DNA of 64,000 nt, from NCBI GenBank assembly GCA_020746835.1, contig JAGPNK010000002.1, forward strand, positions 1,054,001-1,118,000. Direction: 5' to 3'. This document shows positions 34,301 to 42,232 of this stretch, piece after piece; the stretch's first letter is position 1; every line of letters starts with the position of its first letter. Made by a program: the position numbers and the translations under genes. The DNA comes from Stachybotrys elegans. Taxonomy: Eukaryota; Ascomycota; Sordariomycetes; Hypocreales; Stachybotryaceae. The notes under the pieces were generated by a model. It was not told the origin of the DNA, did no database searches, and saw nothing but the letters and a program-made list of their open reading frames with translations.

Positions 34301-34729
34301 GCCTGCGGTATCTGCCTCCTTCGTTTCCTCCTTCTGGTCGCCCTCAGTCTCCGCCTTGGGGGATGCTTCCTCCTTGGGAGGGTCTACTGGGGAAGCCGCC
34401 GCAGCGGCATTCTTCTTGTCCTTCTTCTTCTGCTTCTTCTTGTCTTTCTTGGAGAGAGGCTGCGCTTCTTGTGCTACCCCCTCATCTTGTGCAGTCACCT
34501 CAGTCTCGACCCCATTCTCAGCTGCAGGAAGTTCGTTAGCATTCTGAAGCCACGGACAGTCTCCCTCACTATCCCTCTTCGCAGTAAAAAAGCACTCACC
34601 TTGGTTCTCTGGCTCGTCATCGTCAGAGAAATGTCCCTGAGTGACGGCGACTTGAGAAAAGTCTGAGTACTGGACGTTGGCATATGGGTCAGTACGCCAG
34701 GCGCTGAACTCGACACCTGGGGCAGACAT
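25391..34729 (-). CDS. Giant Glu/Ala/Pro-rich repeat protein, about 3086-3112 aa
   Basis: No enzymatic domain is visible. The start chosen is the ATG at 34729 (MSAPGVEFSAWRTDPYANVQ), where conserved-looking sequence begins; the open frame extends 81 codons further up, but that part looks like leader. A 78-base intron (34522-34599, donor GTGAGT, branch GCTAAC, acceptor CTGCAG) has no stop and keeps frame, giving 3086 aa if spliced and 3112 if retained. From the N-terminus: Lys-rich blocks (KKDKKKQKKKDKK; EEAEKAKKEKEEAEK); AAPEA-type repeats (about 428-638); acidic E/A/P sequence to about 1900 with EPATEPAAEP and EETPAAEE arrays; a less repetitive acidic region; HRE/HREH repeats (about 2774-2821); and a basic C-terminus ending KSAFKRLFSTS. 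It resembles proteins annotated as involucrin-repeat or leashin-like tethers of filamentous fungi in style only; that identity is not demonstrated. Confidence 0.8.
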   Translation of the reverse strand: MSAPGVEFSAWRTDPYANVQYSDFSQVAVTQGHFSDDDEPENQGECFFTAKRDSEGDCPWLQNANELPAAENGVETEVTAQDEGVAQEAQPLSKKDKKKQKKKDKKNAAAAASPVDPPKEEASPKAETEGDQKEETKEADTAGNTEKDAPAPSPAEDEWALPTPSSKKKKKKNKKGGAQADPEPSPAATSAPEPAPEPASEPAPEPATEPVEPPKEESKEDASQPQDDASKEAPKEDSPAEEASKEVPSPEDAPKEEAPKEPEVKEEASKEESPKDDLPEEAEEAKKEEAEDESAIPSSNKKKNKKKEKKKREKEEAEKAKKEKEEAEKAKKDKKKDKKSKTSDKDLSTAAVAGAAAVTGAAAAAAVVAATEDEAKPSEEAADATPDPAPEDAPEAAPAATEPEKPSEDASEPAASAPEEASEDATPAAAAEVESAPAPSQDAEPAPEKVEEPEQPKEAEAAPEAATEATPDAVPETAPEAAQETEAAPDAVPEAAPEAVPETAPEAAQEPEAAPDAVPETAPEAAQEPEAAPEAAPEATPEAAQETEAAPDAVPEAAPEAAPEAVPETAPEAAQETEAAPDAVPETAPEAAQEPEAAPEAAPEATPEAAQETEAAPDAVPEAAPDAVPEAAPEAAQEPEAAPEAAPEATPEAAQEAVDGAPEAAAEAADAAPTPEPEEKSVEEAPATAEETAAPEATEESSNDAKAEAQEEPKDETKEEATEVVTDEPSAVPAAGDTGAEAEATVNAAPEPTASEEAPANPEQDDAEAEKPVEVEAEAAVPEPSAEAEEKQLEDGEKAAPAVEDAGDVAEQPPAAEAGASEEDKPADEATPEAANEEPAQEQTTEPEAAAAATTETEPEPSADTNDDQPAAKDEASPEAAPEAEVETTAETKTDEAAPEEQPAPEENSKADADDKAEATPEDPASTTVEEDTPAAEEKPEPSAEAESSEPATEPEAAPAETVIKEDEKPSENEPAPVSNAEASEADKGPDDAVPEPKAEAAEVSEAPDGYAKPEATPEVEADPADQAEPAKEEPIEAAPDAADDAPKASEEEKHETPEDSVDNSKQVHFAEEAEVIDAPLTRDIGDAENADVAVKDDEPPSEEAAAVEPETAPAGEEEPAPAEQASEKTEEPASTNDAEEDAPATVEAAEPESAAEPDAATVEPEAETDAKAEPPADSAEAPAEQAPEPVSEKEVEVAVTDGDKSATEAAETDKPDAAEDKATPDEAAPDAPEVETDAAEEQKPAKVEGDAAPGIEDAEPEADKPAEPQPDAAEEKVEEQAKADDSAADPADAAAPEAPDADATKEEPKEAEAQEAAPSEEATPAETSTEVAEPEEKAAPEEPADDVEKAAPVDTTEAAKAEEVSDDQKDAAEPVEDTKPEAGQDDAAEPAPAESTAEPATEPAAEPATEPAAEPVTEPAAEAAAESDAAEPAAEPAVEAAEPVAEPTEPVAPTEPTAEPTAEADAEADAEPAAEPVAESAESTAEPAVEPAESAEPTTEVATETAEPAAESAAPESSSEAAEPEAPAEVSEVPETTENAPAAPEETVAETAVAEAPEAAEDATAVEDKPAEAAEPVTEQEPEASTVEAEQSKEAADDADATADKADTQEVKAEPEPSKEEAADAPEETPAPAEEQPTAEDIPVEAAETDANVESEAPKEEPDAPKAEPADDDEIAQEDAQTEPEAVKDVAETPKDEPEAAEEVGDKSGPPAENEETDVPAAETEVVTAAPQEPAPEEPAAEPATEIDDPKVEAEEVAPVTEAAGEAEAAPESEPAVEETPAVEETPAAEEAPAAEETPAAEEVPTAEEAPAPEETPAAEETPAVEEVPVTEEAPAVTEAEVVEAKDPAPEAEAEVADTNKVDDGEPTPEADAEVVAPADDPVAEDAAAAVEEVKAEETEPAAEPQPETVDEAVEPPAETDTPADAPEEKLADTEPASEAQDQGEPAATEVVEEREVPNVPDAGESQTLASGEDETNMAVDEGAPAAEAESIETDEALVAAAAAATAAAAAAVAIDQATDAKEADSDRKLDVDEAEESKDTVGPIPSEEKKADQANKGEETGSFHDTPGVSLEGDIVEQRDMDVEGTGDLAFDHRADALPHDDVLPREVDTGLSPTYASEHTAESLVVPISEEHTTTNEASGLVLSPEDHSDEDRSSPLENHGFEGQSLSAITDSQDSGHHDFSTRQQDHPALSVPESEDRDSAEAAGEEDIKTTVETSLPETAPATQEPASGIFAGAEPVEDPAAKSIGADVSDLHSDEVDENDVFEVIPHMPEDVVSQIREYPERPDSATLPAVLSGNQPSLEATEDQTPDDKQVGSQPVMEDAPESTEPEPRNINLGDAVGEDVQNLPVSLEFQSTELDAAHPQEADRTIDETAAPSIGGGYATQADSLQLSPEVLLDDRARDTANLSLEPMDTALPDPTIETSDTKRPEELRSEPATFEDLPSAVEDEIVEQPHMESEVEPRVSDVGNVTTHLLPDATEAEVRDDAIPSDVSRKGAESLSQDQEEVASKPDDEVPSKTDVALIGAAAGTGLALIGTASLLQTESPSDTVRQDEDVRDRDLNLDARHLDADTNVGAEARASLPGNATIDAGVPSQLPRPSLRHMSTQTEDDFSKNYGELPRKSTPGFGTRIPTPGVVLPDAEMVSLHRARTVRRKQKLARIYAEDTLAAAVVIYATAEALSPRASPTLRGQDPDGKLPSMVEQMLLDSHDGYPPVFYNSGDDQDDLRRSVADMFLDERSADASRGEGERHRRRRHSHQSSGSGRSREEEELRDRRRSSHSSHASRDTRASYDGHRSHREHRDSREHREHREHREHREHREHREHREPREHREPREHREPREHRSRDSSSYASSQRDPGAHSSRHRRHRIEGTDSPTDRTPPRTPRRRDSGYSGDNVESPRKHRTPEEQAAHERRKAERRAREREREREFERPDSSHREKKGKEVVVEVDKVHRHSSRRHSSSHHRQDSPRDIPSDARDEIVMPEKRFFNVKNSEGVLRGGPHTPQGEETISLESPKEGPRLDSTRRSSTTRSRHSSIRRSDDDSSAKLQRARDEVAAEASMAAESRRPPEDAARKARQQARAKAKEVDKKPSGGGVIKSAFKRLFSTS
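26190..26330 (-). repeat. Tandem HRE/HREP-coding repeat in the giant gene
   Basis: Units of 9 to 15 bases encode repeated His-Arg-Glu and His-Arg-Glu-Pro-Arg-Glu blocks. It lies near the C-terminal end of the giant protein, and the repeats are nearly identical at DNA level, so recent expansion is likely. Confidence 0.8.
29216..29410 (-). repeat. 18-base tandem repeat encoding EE[TAV]P-type hexamers
   Basis: About ten 18-base units, each encoding a hexamer such as EETPAA, EEAPAA or EEVPTA. Units differ mainly at the third and sixth residues. It is part of the giant acidic protein. Confidence 0.75.
32763..33340 (-). repeat. Minisatellite with 54-base core and nested 12-base units
   Basis: The 9-base marker TCTTGGGCA recurs at 32763, 32817, 32895, 32949, 33003, 33093, 33147, 33201 and 33279. 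Intervals are 54, 78, 54, 54, 90, 54, 54 and 78 bases: a 54-base unit, sometimes lengthened by 24 or 36 bases, that is, by two or three 12-base sub-units. The product is a series of AAPEA/AVPEA tetrads ending in AQETE or AQEPE. All intervals keep the reading frame. Confidence 0.85.
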
Positions 34730-37274
34730 ACTTTCTGTGCCCTTTTCGCCTTGGAAACCATAGAAGCTGCGAGCGGAGGGTCTTGGGATCGTGGCCTTAT
34801 TATGGTTGGCTGAGCTGATGCTGCACCTGGTCGGGCAGCCGGAGAGATGCAGGTAGGATGGAGTAAGGCGCCAAGGGGGGTGGTAACAGGCAACGTGGGA
34901 TGTCTTTCGGGCGTCGAAGTATAATATCGGCAGACTCACTCTCACACACAGTTTCGTCTCACACACAAACACATGCGCGACGGTGATGGTAGGTCAAGAG
35001 TATGAAGTCTGAGATGATGATTGCAAATGGATTTTTTTGTGAAAACAGACCCATGGTCTCCTCGGTACTATAATAAGTGGACTTTCTCATCCTCAGTAGA
35101 CCGCTTGGTCAACTATGACTGTGGCTAGATAGCATAGCTGCCAGGTTCATGCTTTAACGCAACGGGACTTGTCCCCAGTCTGGCTCCACGGCAGGTCTTT
35201 GCAAGGCGGCCGGGGGGGCGGGAGGGGGGAGGTCGGGAGAGAAGGCTTGGGTCATGAGCAAGTTGGGCCTGAGGCTAGCTGGGCGGCCATCTGCTCGCAG
35301 AAGGGGGAGGGGGTTGGAAGGGGTGTCTGTCCAGATATTGATGGAGATGATCAAACGGGCAGGGTGTGCGTCGTGCCTCAAGCCAATTGGCCCAGCAATG
35401 CCGTGGAAACGCCACGTCGCCACTGAATTGGGTGTCTGCATGAGAAAAAGGAAAAGACGGGGGAAACAAGTAGGCATTGGTTTTGGATGGATGGCCGGCT
35501 GGCTGTTCGGATAGCGGCCCAATGTCCTGCGATGCTATGGCCATGCAGATGGGCGGGCCAACGAGAATCGAAAGTCAAGCGCGGGAAGGGCTGGCATTGG
35601 GCGGCCACGATTGATGCGCTGGCGGCACGTCCGTGCTTCCATGTCCGTCTGGCCCTCCCTCCATCCCATTCCATGCCATGCAGAATCTTCCCATGCGTGT
35701 TCCCACAGGGATGTTTCCCACGCAGCTCCCGCCGCATGGTACATACGGTTTGGAGTAGGAAAAGGCCTGCTGCTGCGGTGATTTGTGTCCGCATTGGCTA
35801 TCTCACCTCATGTTGCAGGGCTCCATCATGTGCGACGTGGCTCGCTCGGATGGCCTCGCCTGGACGATCCACGGGTACCTGTACCTGTACATACTAGGAA
35901 CCAAGCAGACGTCGGGTGGTTGGGCCCTAAAGCCCTCATGGACCTCGACGGCCTTGGTTTTCTGCCTTACCCAGCATTGACTGGCTCGCGCATGATCCCC
36001 AGCCGTCCCGACTTGGTGCCGGTGAGGTTGGTTGGCTAGCCTACCACATTTGACGTCTTTTAAACGTGAGGCTGGGGAAGAGACGAGCTTGGGGCGGCCT
36101 GGTCTGCCGCCTCGCCGTCTGTTGATAGGCATGGGAGACTTCGGCGTGGGGCCAGCGGTGGACCGCCCCCAGAGCCCGGCACTGAAAGGGACCCATGGAT
36201 CAGCTCGGAATTCTTTCGAACCAAGGGTTCCTTGGTTCTTTGATGGAGAGTGCGTTGCCTTCAGTCGCCCTGTTGTGCATCACGGCGTGTCGAATTAGTC
36301 TGTGGAGGTGTGCGATGATCGTCGTCACCACGATTGATCGCTTGCCGTCTGTTGACGGTTGCTATAGGTAGGATAGCGGTGAAAGCAAGATGGGCGGGCT
36401 AAATTTGCGTTGATCTTCAAGGGAAGGCACGAGCCCGGAGACATATGTCACCTGACCCGACAACTGGAATGTGTCAGTCACTTCTCAAGTTGGGAGAGGG
36501 CACGAAAAAAAAAAAAAAGAGAGAGATTAACGCTGTAGGTCTACATCTGTTACTCTACATTGCGTCCACATTGAGCAATGTTCCGTCTTGTAGTCAAACC
36601 CCACCGGACATGCGAGCCCGCATTCTGCAGGACGTAAGACATTTGCACTGTACATTGCCGCGCATACTCCGTAGGACCACGGCGCGAGGGGTCCATCTGG
36701 TTCATCCGCCGTTGGATGCTGCCTCGGCTCGGTCGACATATGCAATGCCAGTCATGCTGAGCTGTGGCTCTTTGTCCCGTGATCGTGAATCTGTCATCAA
36801 GGCGAGGGAATCTGAACGTCCTCGATCTCTCTGGCTGGTTTGCGCCGAACTACCACGACAGAGTGGACATTCATGTAGAGGCCGAGTCAGTCGGAACAAA
36901 AACAGCGGCGCGATTTACGAAATGCCTTCTTTGCCGGTTTCACCTCAACACAGCTCATTGGGTTCTCGTGCATGATTACATATCGGTCACTGGGGAGGGG
37001 GGTCCTGCATATGCTTCACCTCTTCAGTACTGCATTCCACTATCAGTCTATCTCCTTGACGTCCATTTCAGCAAATTCACAGCTTTCAGTCTCTCTGGTA
37101 TCTCGTATTCCTTGTTTTCCGGTCTCAATTAGAAGAAACCGCCGTTTTCCATAGTCATCACTTGTCCATACAATCCACCATTCCCTCGCACATGGTCAGC
37201 CATATGACATCTTGGTTGGGTATCTAGTAGCTCATATGATATGCCATGACTGGGACCATGATCGGGGGCGGCCC
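34730..37274. other. 2.5-kb intergenic region upstream of the giant gene
   Basis: Promoter and leader of the giant gene (minus strand), then the 3' flank of the Dbp5 gene. It contains G-runs at 35212-35232, a run of 14 A at 36484-36498 followed by GAGAGAGA, and no ORF with recognisable content. Confidence 0.55.
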
Positions 37275-38887
37275 CTAAGCTGCCGGAGCCGGTCGAGGGT
37301 CGGTGGCACTTGGTGCGTACGCGGCCTGCGCTCGGTTCGTCTTGATCACATCCTTGACCGTTGCTTCGGCCTCGTCCCAGTCCTCGGTATCCAGGTGGAC
37401 AAGGTCGATTCCAAACGTGGCGGCAATCTTATTCAAGGCGTTGAAGCTGCCTTTATCGTGCACGAAGCTGATACTGACACCGACACGTCCAAAGCGACCC
37501 GTGCGGCCGATACGATGCAGGTACGTCTCTGCGTCAGGCTCAGTATCGCCTCGGCCCTTCATAGGGATATCGTAGTTGATGACCATGTTCACAGTAGAGA
37601 CATCGATACCTCGAGCCAGAACGTTGGTAGTGATGAGGACCTTGTTCTCGCCGGTTCGGAACTTGTTAAGTAAGTCGTCTCGTGCATTGCCATCGTAAGC
37701 CGCGTGGAGAGCAGATACACGGTGGCCATCAGCCGTCATGCGCCGCTGAATCTCGTCTGCGCTCTCTCGGGTCTATATGAAAAGTCAATCATCCGCACGG
37801 CCAACAGGCGCCACAGTGCGTAGAACATACCTTGACGAAGATAACGGACTGTCCAATAGTCATGAGACCATAGAGCTTGCAAAGCGTGTCGTACTTGGTG
37901 TTTCCGTCAGGGCAGTCAATGAACATTTGCTTGATGCCCTTAACGGTGAGCTCGCTTTTCTGGAGCTTCAGAATGTGCGAGTTCGGCGCAAACTTCATTG
38001 CATAGTTGCTGACCTTGTCGGGGAAGGTAGCCGAGAAGAGCAGGATCTGGACATCCTTGGGCAGCATTCTAGGTTCGATATTAGCATGTGGTATACGATT
38101 ATGGGAGGGGCTGGCTCACGTCTTGACTCGCATGCACTGATCACCAAGACCTTGCTGATCCAACATGTTGTCGGCCTCGTCAAGGACAAGGAGCTTGAGC
38201 TGAGAAACATCGAGCTGCTTACGCCTGATGATATCCTGGACAGTTCCGGGGGTTCCAACCACAACACTAGCACGGACTGGTTCGCCTCGGGGCAGAGCAC
38301 CGGGGATGGCAGCCGCAATCTTAAGGTTTTCGAGGAATCGTCCGATGGATTTGATGACGCCTTCAATCTGACGAGCCAACTCTCGAGTGGGGGCAAGCGC
38401 GAGAGCCTGGGGTTGATCGGGTTTCGAGAAGTCGACACGAGAAAGGATAGTGGTGACGAAGGCAGCAGTCTTGCCGGTGCCAGACTGAGATTGGGCCATC
38501 ATGTTTCGAGGCGGGTCGCTGAGCATAAGGGGCAGAGACTTGCCCTGAACCTTGGAAGGCTTGAGGAAGTTCAGAGAAAGGAGAGCCTTGAGGATAGGCT
38601 CGGGGCTGTTTGGCGTATGAGAACGAGTGCAACTCAGGCTTGGGAGAAACGTACAGTCCAAGCTCATCCCACTTGGTCGCAGAATAGAAGGGAGTGGCCT
38701 CGTTGTTCTGGAGATCGCTCAGGGAAACTTCAACATCCCACTCAGGCTCCTGCAAACCTGAGCCGCCGAGCTCCTCGACAGTGCCATCAACCTGCGCATC
38801 AGCGGCAGCGGGGGCATCTGCGGGAGCATCTGCGGCGGGAGCAGCTCCCTCCTTGGGGTCGGTGATTCGGCTCGCGAGGTCAGACAT
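37275..38887 (-). CDS. DBP5: DEAD-box ATP-dependent RNA helicase Dbp5 (mRNA export)
   Basis: Remodels mRNPs at the cytoplasmic face of the nuclear pore, activated by Gle1 and inositol hexakisphosphate (family knowledge). Exons 38887-38655, 38605-38120, 38068-37831 and 37772-37275 give 484 aa; introns are 49, 51 and 58 bases. An Ala/Glu-rich N-terminus precedes the core. Motifs: Q-motif around FLKPSKVQ (Gln98), motif [11 protein letters not shown] at 115-124, motif Ia PTRELA at 150-155, motif II DEAD at 220-223, motif III SAT, and motif [13 protein letters not shown] near the C-terminus. The combination of DLQ/SLSDLQ in the N-terminal extension, the spacing, and [20 protein letters not shown] fits Dbp5 rather than eIF4A or Fal1. 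It is transcribed divergently from the SPF45 gene. Confidence 0.95.
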
Positions 38888-40170
38888 TGCTGCAACGGCT
38901 TGCGAGGCTAAGTGGAGGGGTCGAGGCTGAAGGTCGGCCGAGGTGACTGGATCTCGAAAGCACCTGGGGGGAGAGGCCGTAAGGCTAACCTCAGTCGATA
39001 GCCCGACAAGTCCGAAAGTCGTAAAGCTCCGGAGGCTCTGTGACGAGTGCACGGTTTCGTTTGACGTATAATCCCACGATTGGTGGGAGGATGAAATAAA
39101 AATGAGGTGGAACCGAATTTCGTGAAGGTGACCTGAGAACATGGTTGGAGCAAACAGCCTGTGAAGTTTTGGCGGGGTCCAACAGGCTAGTACCACAAGT
39201 GGGGCTCCCAAGCAATCAGACCTTGGAATATCAATGCAGGTTGATGTGAAAGAAAGAGATCGTTCTGCCCTTGGAGGAAGGCATAGAGCCTATTTTATAG
39301 ACAGAAAAGGCCCGGAAGATTCACATGAAGATCTACAGCTCTCAACAAAGCTTCTCTCTAGCGACTTTGCTCGAACAACCTGCCAAATCAACCGCAAGCC
39401 ATCGGCAGGGTTGGTCGAATCACCAGAAGCCATCTTCATCGAAACTGTGGTATCGCCTCGTATCACCTCGCCCGCAAGAAGGCAGCAGCAAGGCAACAGC
39501 AGCTTTGGCGGTATCGCCTCGTATCGCCTCGCCTGGAGGAAGGCAGCGGCAGTCTTGGTCAAGGCACCAGAAGCCACCTTATGCGCCACACAACACCTCT
39601 GTGGGCAAAGAAAAACTGAATAGGCTAGGCAGTCATCGAAACCTTGGTATCGTCTCATCGGCAGCAGCCTTGAACCAAAAAGTGTATTTTCTGCTAAGAT
39701 CTATTTATCTGACATTGTCTGTATTGTCAGAGGGCCCTCCTCAAAATTACTGAACAGGTTTGCGAAAGCCCATCTCTTGCTGTTGCTGCCCCAGCCTTAT
39801 CCGGCGCATCCTGTGAGCCAAGCATCTCCACGTAGCTTTGAAGAATGCAACTGTCCCCCGCAAATGTTACAGGCGGAATTTCCCAGAGTTATTGTAAATC
39901 ACTGCTACAGAATGGATCAATCACTTGAATCAAGTCATCTAGCCCATTCTGGTTCTGTCGTTCCAGGCTATTGGCTGAGGAAGGGATATGGGAAACAGAT
40001 TACCTAGCCAGGCCGAGCTTAGTGTGGAGGGGTCTGGCTACCTACCTTTCTTGAAATTAGGTAATCCTTCAATGTCCAAAACTGAAGCTCGAAAGTACGC
40101 GACAGCTTTATTTGGAGGGCCTGATGCAGTTGCTTGAAGCACATCGCATGTCAGCCTTACAATTTCCATC
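38888..40170. other. Divergent intergenic region between DBP5 (-) and SPF45 (+)
   Basis: About 1.3 kb of shared upstream sequence. It contains a block of imperfect repeats (39402-39680, listed separately) and an AT-richer zone, 39660-40140, before the SPF45 start. A plus-strand ORF of about 140 codons across the repeats is not convincing. Confidence 0.5.
39402..39680. repeat. Imperfect dispersed/tandem repeats, possible decayed element
   Basis: GGTATCGCCTCG occurs at 39449 and 39510 (61 apart), and a variant, GGTATCGTCTC, at 39646. Around them ATCGAAAC, CACCAGAAGCCA (39421 and 39565), TTGGTC and GGCAGCAGC recur in the same relative order. Differences between copies are mostly C/T and G/A changes. 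Confidence 0.55.
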
Positions 40171-41801
40171 ATGGCCGCGCCACCACCCCCTCCTCCTCCG
40201 CGAATGGGACTGTCCCTCTACGATAACCTCCTAGATCCAAACGACCCCAAATCGTCATCCAATGCCACCATTTCCTCAGCACCCGTCCTCTACAACCAAC
40301 CCGAAGCAGAAGCCAAGAAGCCCTTAGACCCCATACTGCGCTTCCAGCCCATACGGCGGCCTCAGGTCAACAAGCCCAAGCTCAAGGGCGCATTTCCCAA
40401 AGCTGCTCCCAAGCCAGCCGCCAGTCTCGCCGCTCCCTCTGCGCCCGTCGCGCCCGTGAAGTCTACGCTCGCCGATTGGGCGGCTACCGAGGAGGACGAA
40501 TGGCGATACGGCACGGGGGAGAGGCGCGAGCGCGGCGGTCGCAAGAAGAAGAAGAAGAAGCAGCAAAACGTCCAGGCGGAGACAGACTGGGACGAGCTGT
40601 ACGACCCGACGCGTCCAACGAATGTCGAGGAGTACCTGCGAAGCGACGAGAAGATTGATGAGATCAGGGAATGGAAGGATCTACTTTACAGGAGCAGGCG
40701 GCGACAGGAAGAGAGCGATATATCTGATGATGACGAAGACGAAGCAAGACACACATCTTCAAGTGAGTATATATCCCTGGCCAATGTTGTCCAGCAACTC
40801 ATCCTTCTCCAGCTCAATTTGCTCCTCCGCCTTCCTACGAGTTTGCGCCACCATCAGAAGCTCCTCCTCCTCCTCCGCCACCACCGCCGGAATCACTCCC
40901 ACCAATCCAGCCCGATGACAGTACCGGAGACGATGCATACGCAAGACGATTAACCTTGACAGCGCAACACTCACCTCCCCCTCCCCCTCCTCCACAGCAG
41001 CCCCAGGATGAACCTCCTCCACCTCCTCCTCCCACCGCAGCCACCTCAGTAACAATATCGCGAGCACCCGTCCGCTACACGCAGCCCGAGGTCGAAATGA
41101 AAGACGACGATGGCTACTCCCCGCCGCCAGTTGACAACTCACCCGAGACCGACGAGCCGCAGGGCCGATCTTCGCGCCCCGGGCAGGCAGGCTTCGCGCA
41201 ACGTCTCATGAACCGATACGGCTGGCAGGAGGGCTCCGGCCTCGGCGCAGACGAGTCCGGCATTGTCAACCCGCTGCGCGTGCAAGTGGAGAAGAGGCGT
41301 AAGAAGGCAGATGCCGACGGTGGCGGCTGGGCAGAACCCGGCGGCAAGGGCAAGATCATAGGCGGGAAGCGCAAGGAGGAGGCGGGCAAGTTCGGCGTCA
41401 TGAGCGAGGTGATTGTTCTCCGGAACATGCTTGAGAACATGCCGGACCTGCAGTCCGAGATTGAGCAGGGCCTGGGACAGGAGATTGGCGAAGAGTGCGG
41501 CGAGAAGGTGAGCAATCCAATCGTATCAAGCAGCATCACGCGCGGTTTCGGTGCTAACAGAGACATCACAGTACGGCCGTGTAGAAAGGCTCTACATCGA
41601 CCAAGAAAGGCGGCAGGTCTTTATCAAATTCACCAACCAAGTCTCTGCTTTACGTGTAAGTACGTCCCGGGTGGTGCATGACGCCAGGCTGATAACTAGG
41701 TGTAGGCTGTCAACGAGCTCGACGGGAGAGTCTTCAACGGCAACGCTATTGTTTCTAGATTCTACGAGACGGAGAAGTTTGACAGCGGGCGATATTCATA
41801 A
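40171..41801 (+). CDS. SPF45: Splicing factor SPF45/RBM17 homolog (G-patch + UHM)
   Basis: Predicted pre-mRNA splicing factor that binds ULM peptides of SF3b155/U2AF through its UHM. Exons 40171-40762, 40813-41507, 41572-41655 and 41706-41801 give 488 aa; introns are 50, 64 and 50 bases. The N-terminus (LSLYDNLLDPND, RFQPIRRPQ) is typical of the family; poly-Lys lies near 130, then two Pro-rich runs about 205-290. The G-patch covers about 325-365 (AQRLMNRYGWQEGSGLG). The C-terminal RRM/UHM, about 392-488, begins VIVLRNML and ends with the UHM-specific SRFY. The three last splices are needed to rebuild YGRVERLYID and AVNELDGRVFNG. The longer Pro-rich linker is the only unusual feature. Confidence 0.93.
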
Positions 41802-42232
41802 GAGGATGCAGCCGAATCAGTAGTCAAGTTGCCGTCGTAATAATGACGGCATAGTGTAGATGAATGAAAGCATGAACAGCCGGTCCAAATCATGGGCACT
41901 GCCTAATCCAGATACACGTAACATAACGAACAAGAGCAGTCTGTGGCCGTGGCAAGCGACCCAGTACAGCTAGATGATTACGGCACATGTTCATGAACAA
42001 GCCAAAAGAGCAAGCACACCGGATATGAACAACTAATATATTCAAGAAAAGGAGCGTAAGTGCAGTCGATTATTAATTTCTACCCTTCTGACCCTCCATG
42101 CGTGCAAGCTTCCCGTTCGTAGACGCTAGCAAAGACAGGGGAAGCCTCGATATATTGGCCTGAAAAAAGAAACAAGACAAGTATAGAGAACACAGCGACG
42201 CCGATTCCAAGCCACAAAGATCGTCAAGTCCT
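41802..42232. other. Convergent 3' region between SPF45 (+) and ECM33 (-)
   Basis: Shared 3' UTR/terminator space of two convergent genes; AT-richer, no ORF of interest. Confidence 0.5.

Noticed and set aside
34730..34972. 81-codon N-terminal extension of the giant protein
   Set aside because: Its composition (Cys, His, aromatic) is unlike the protein, and the conserved-looking sequence starts at the ATG at 34729.
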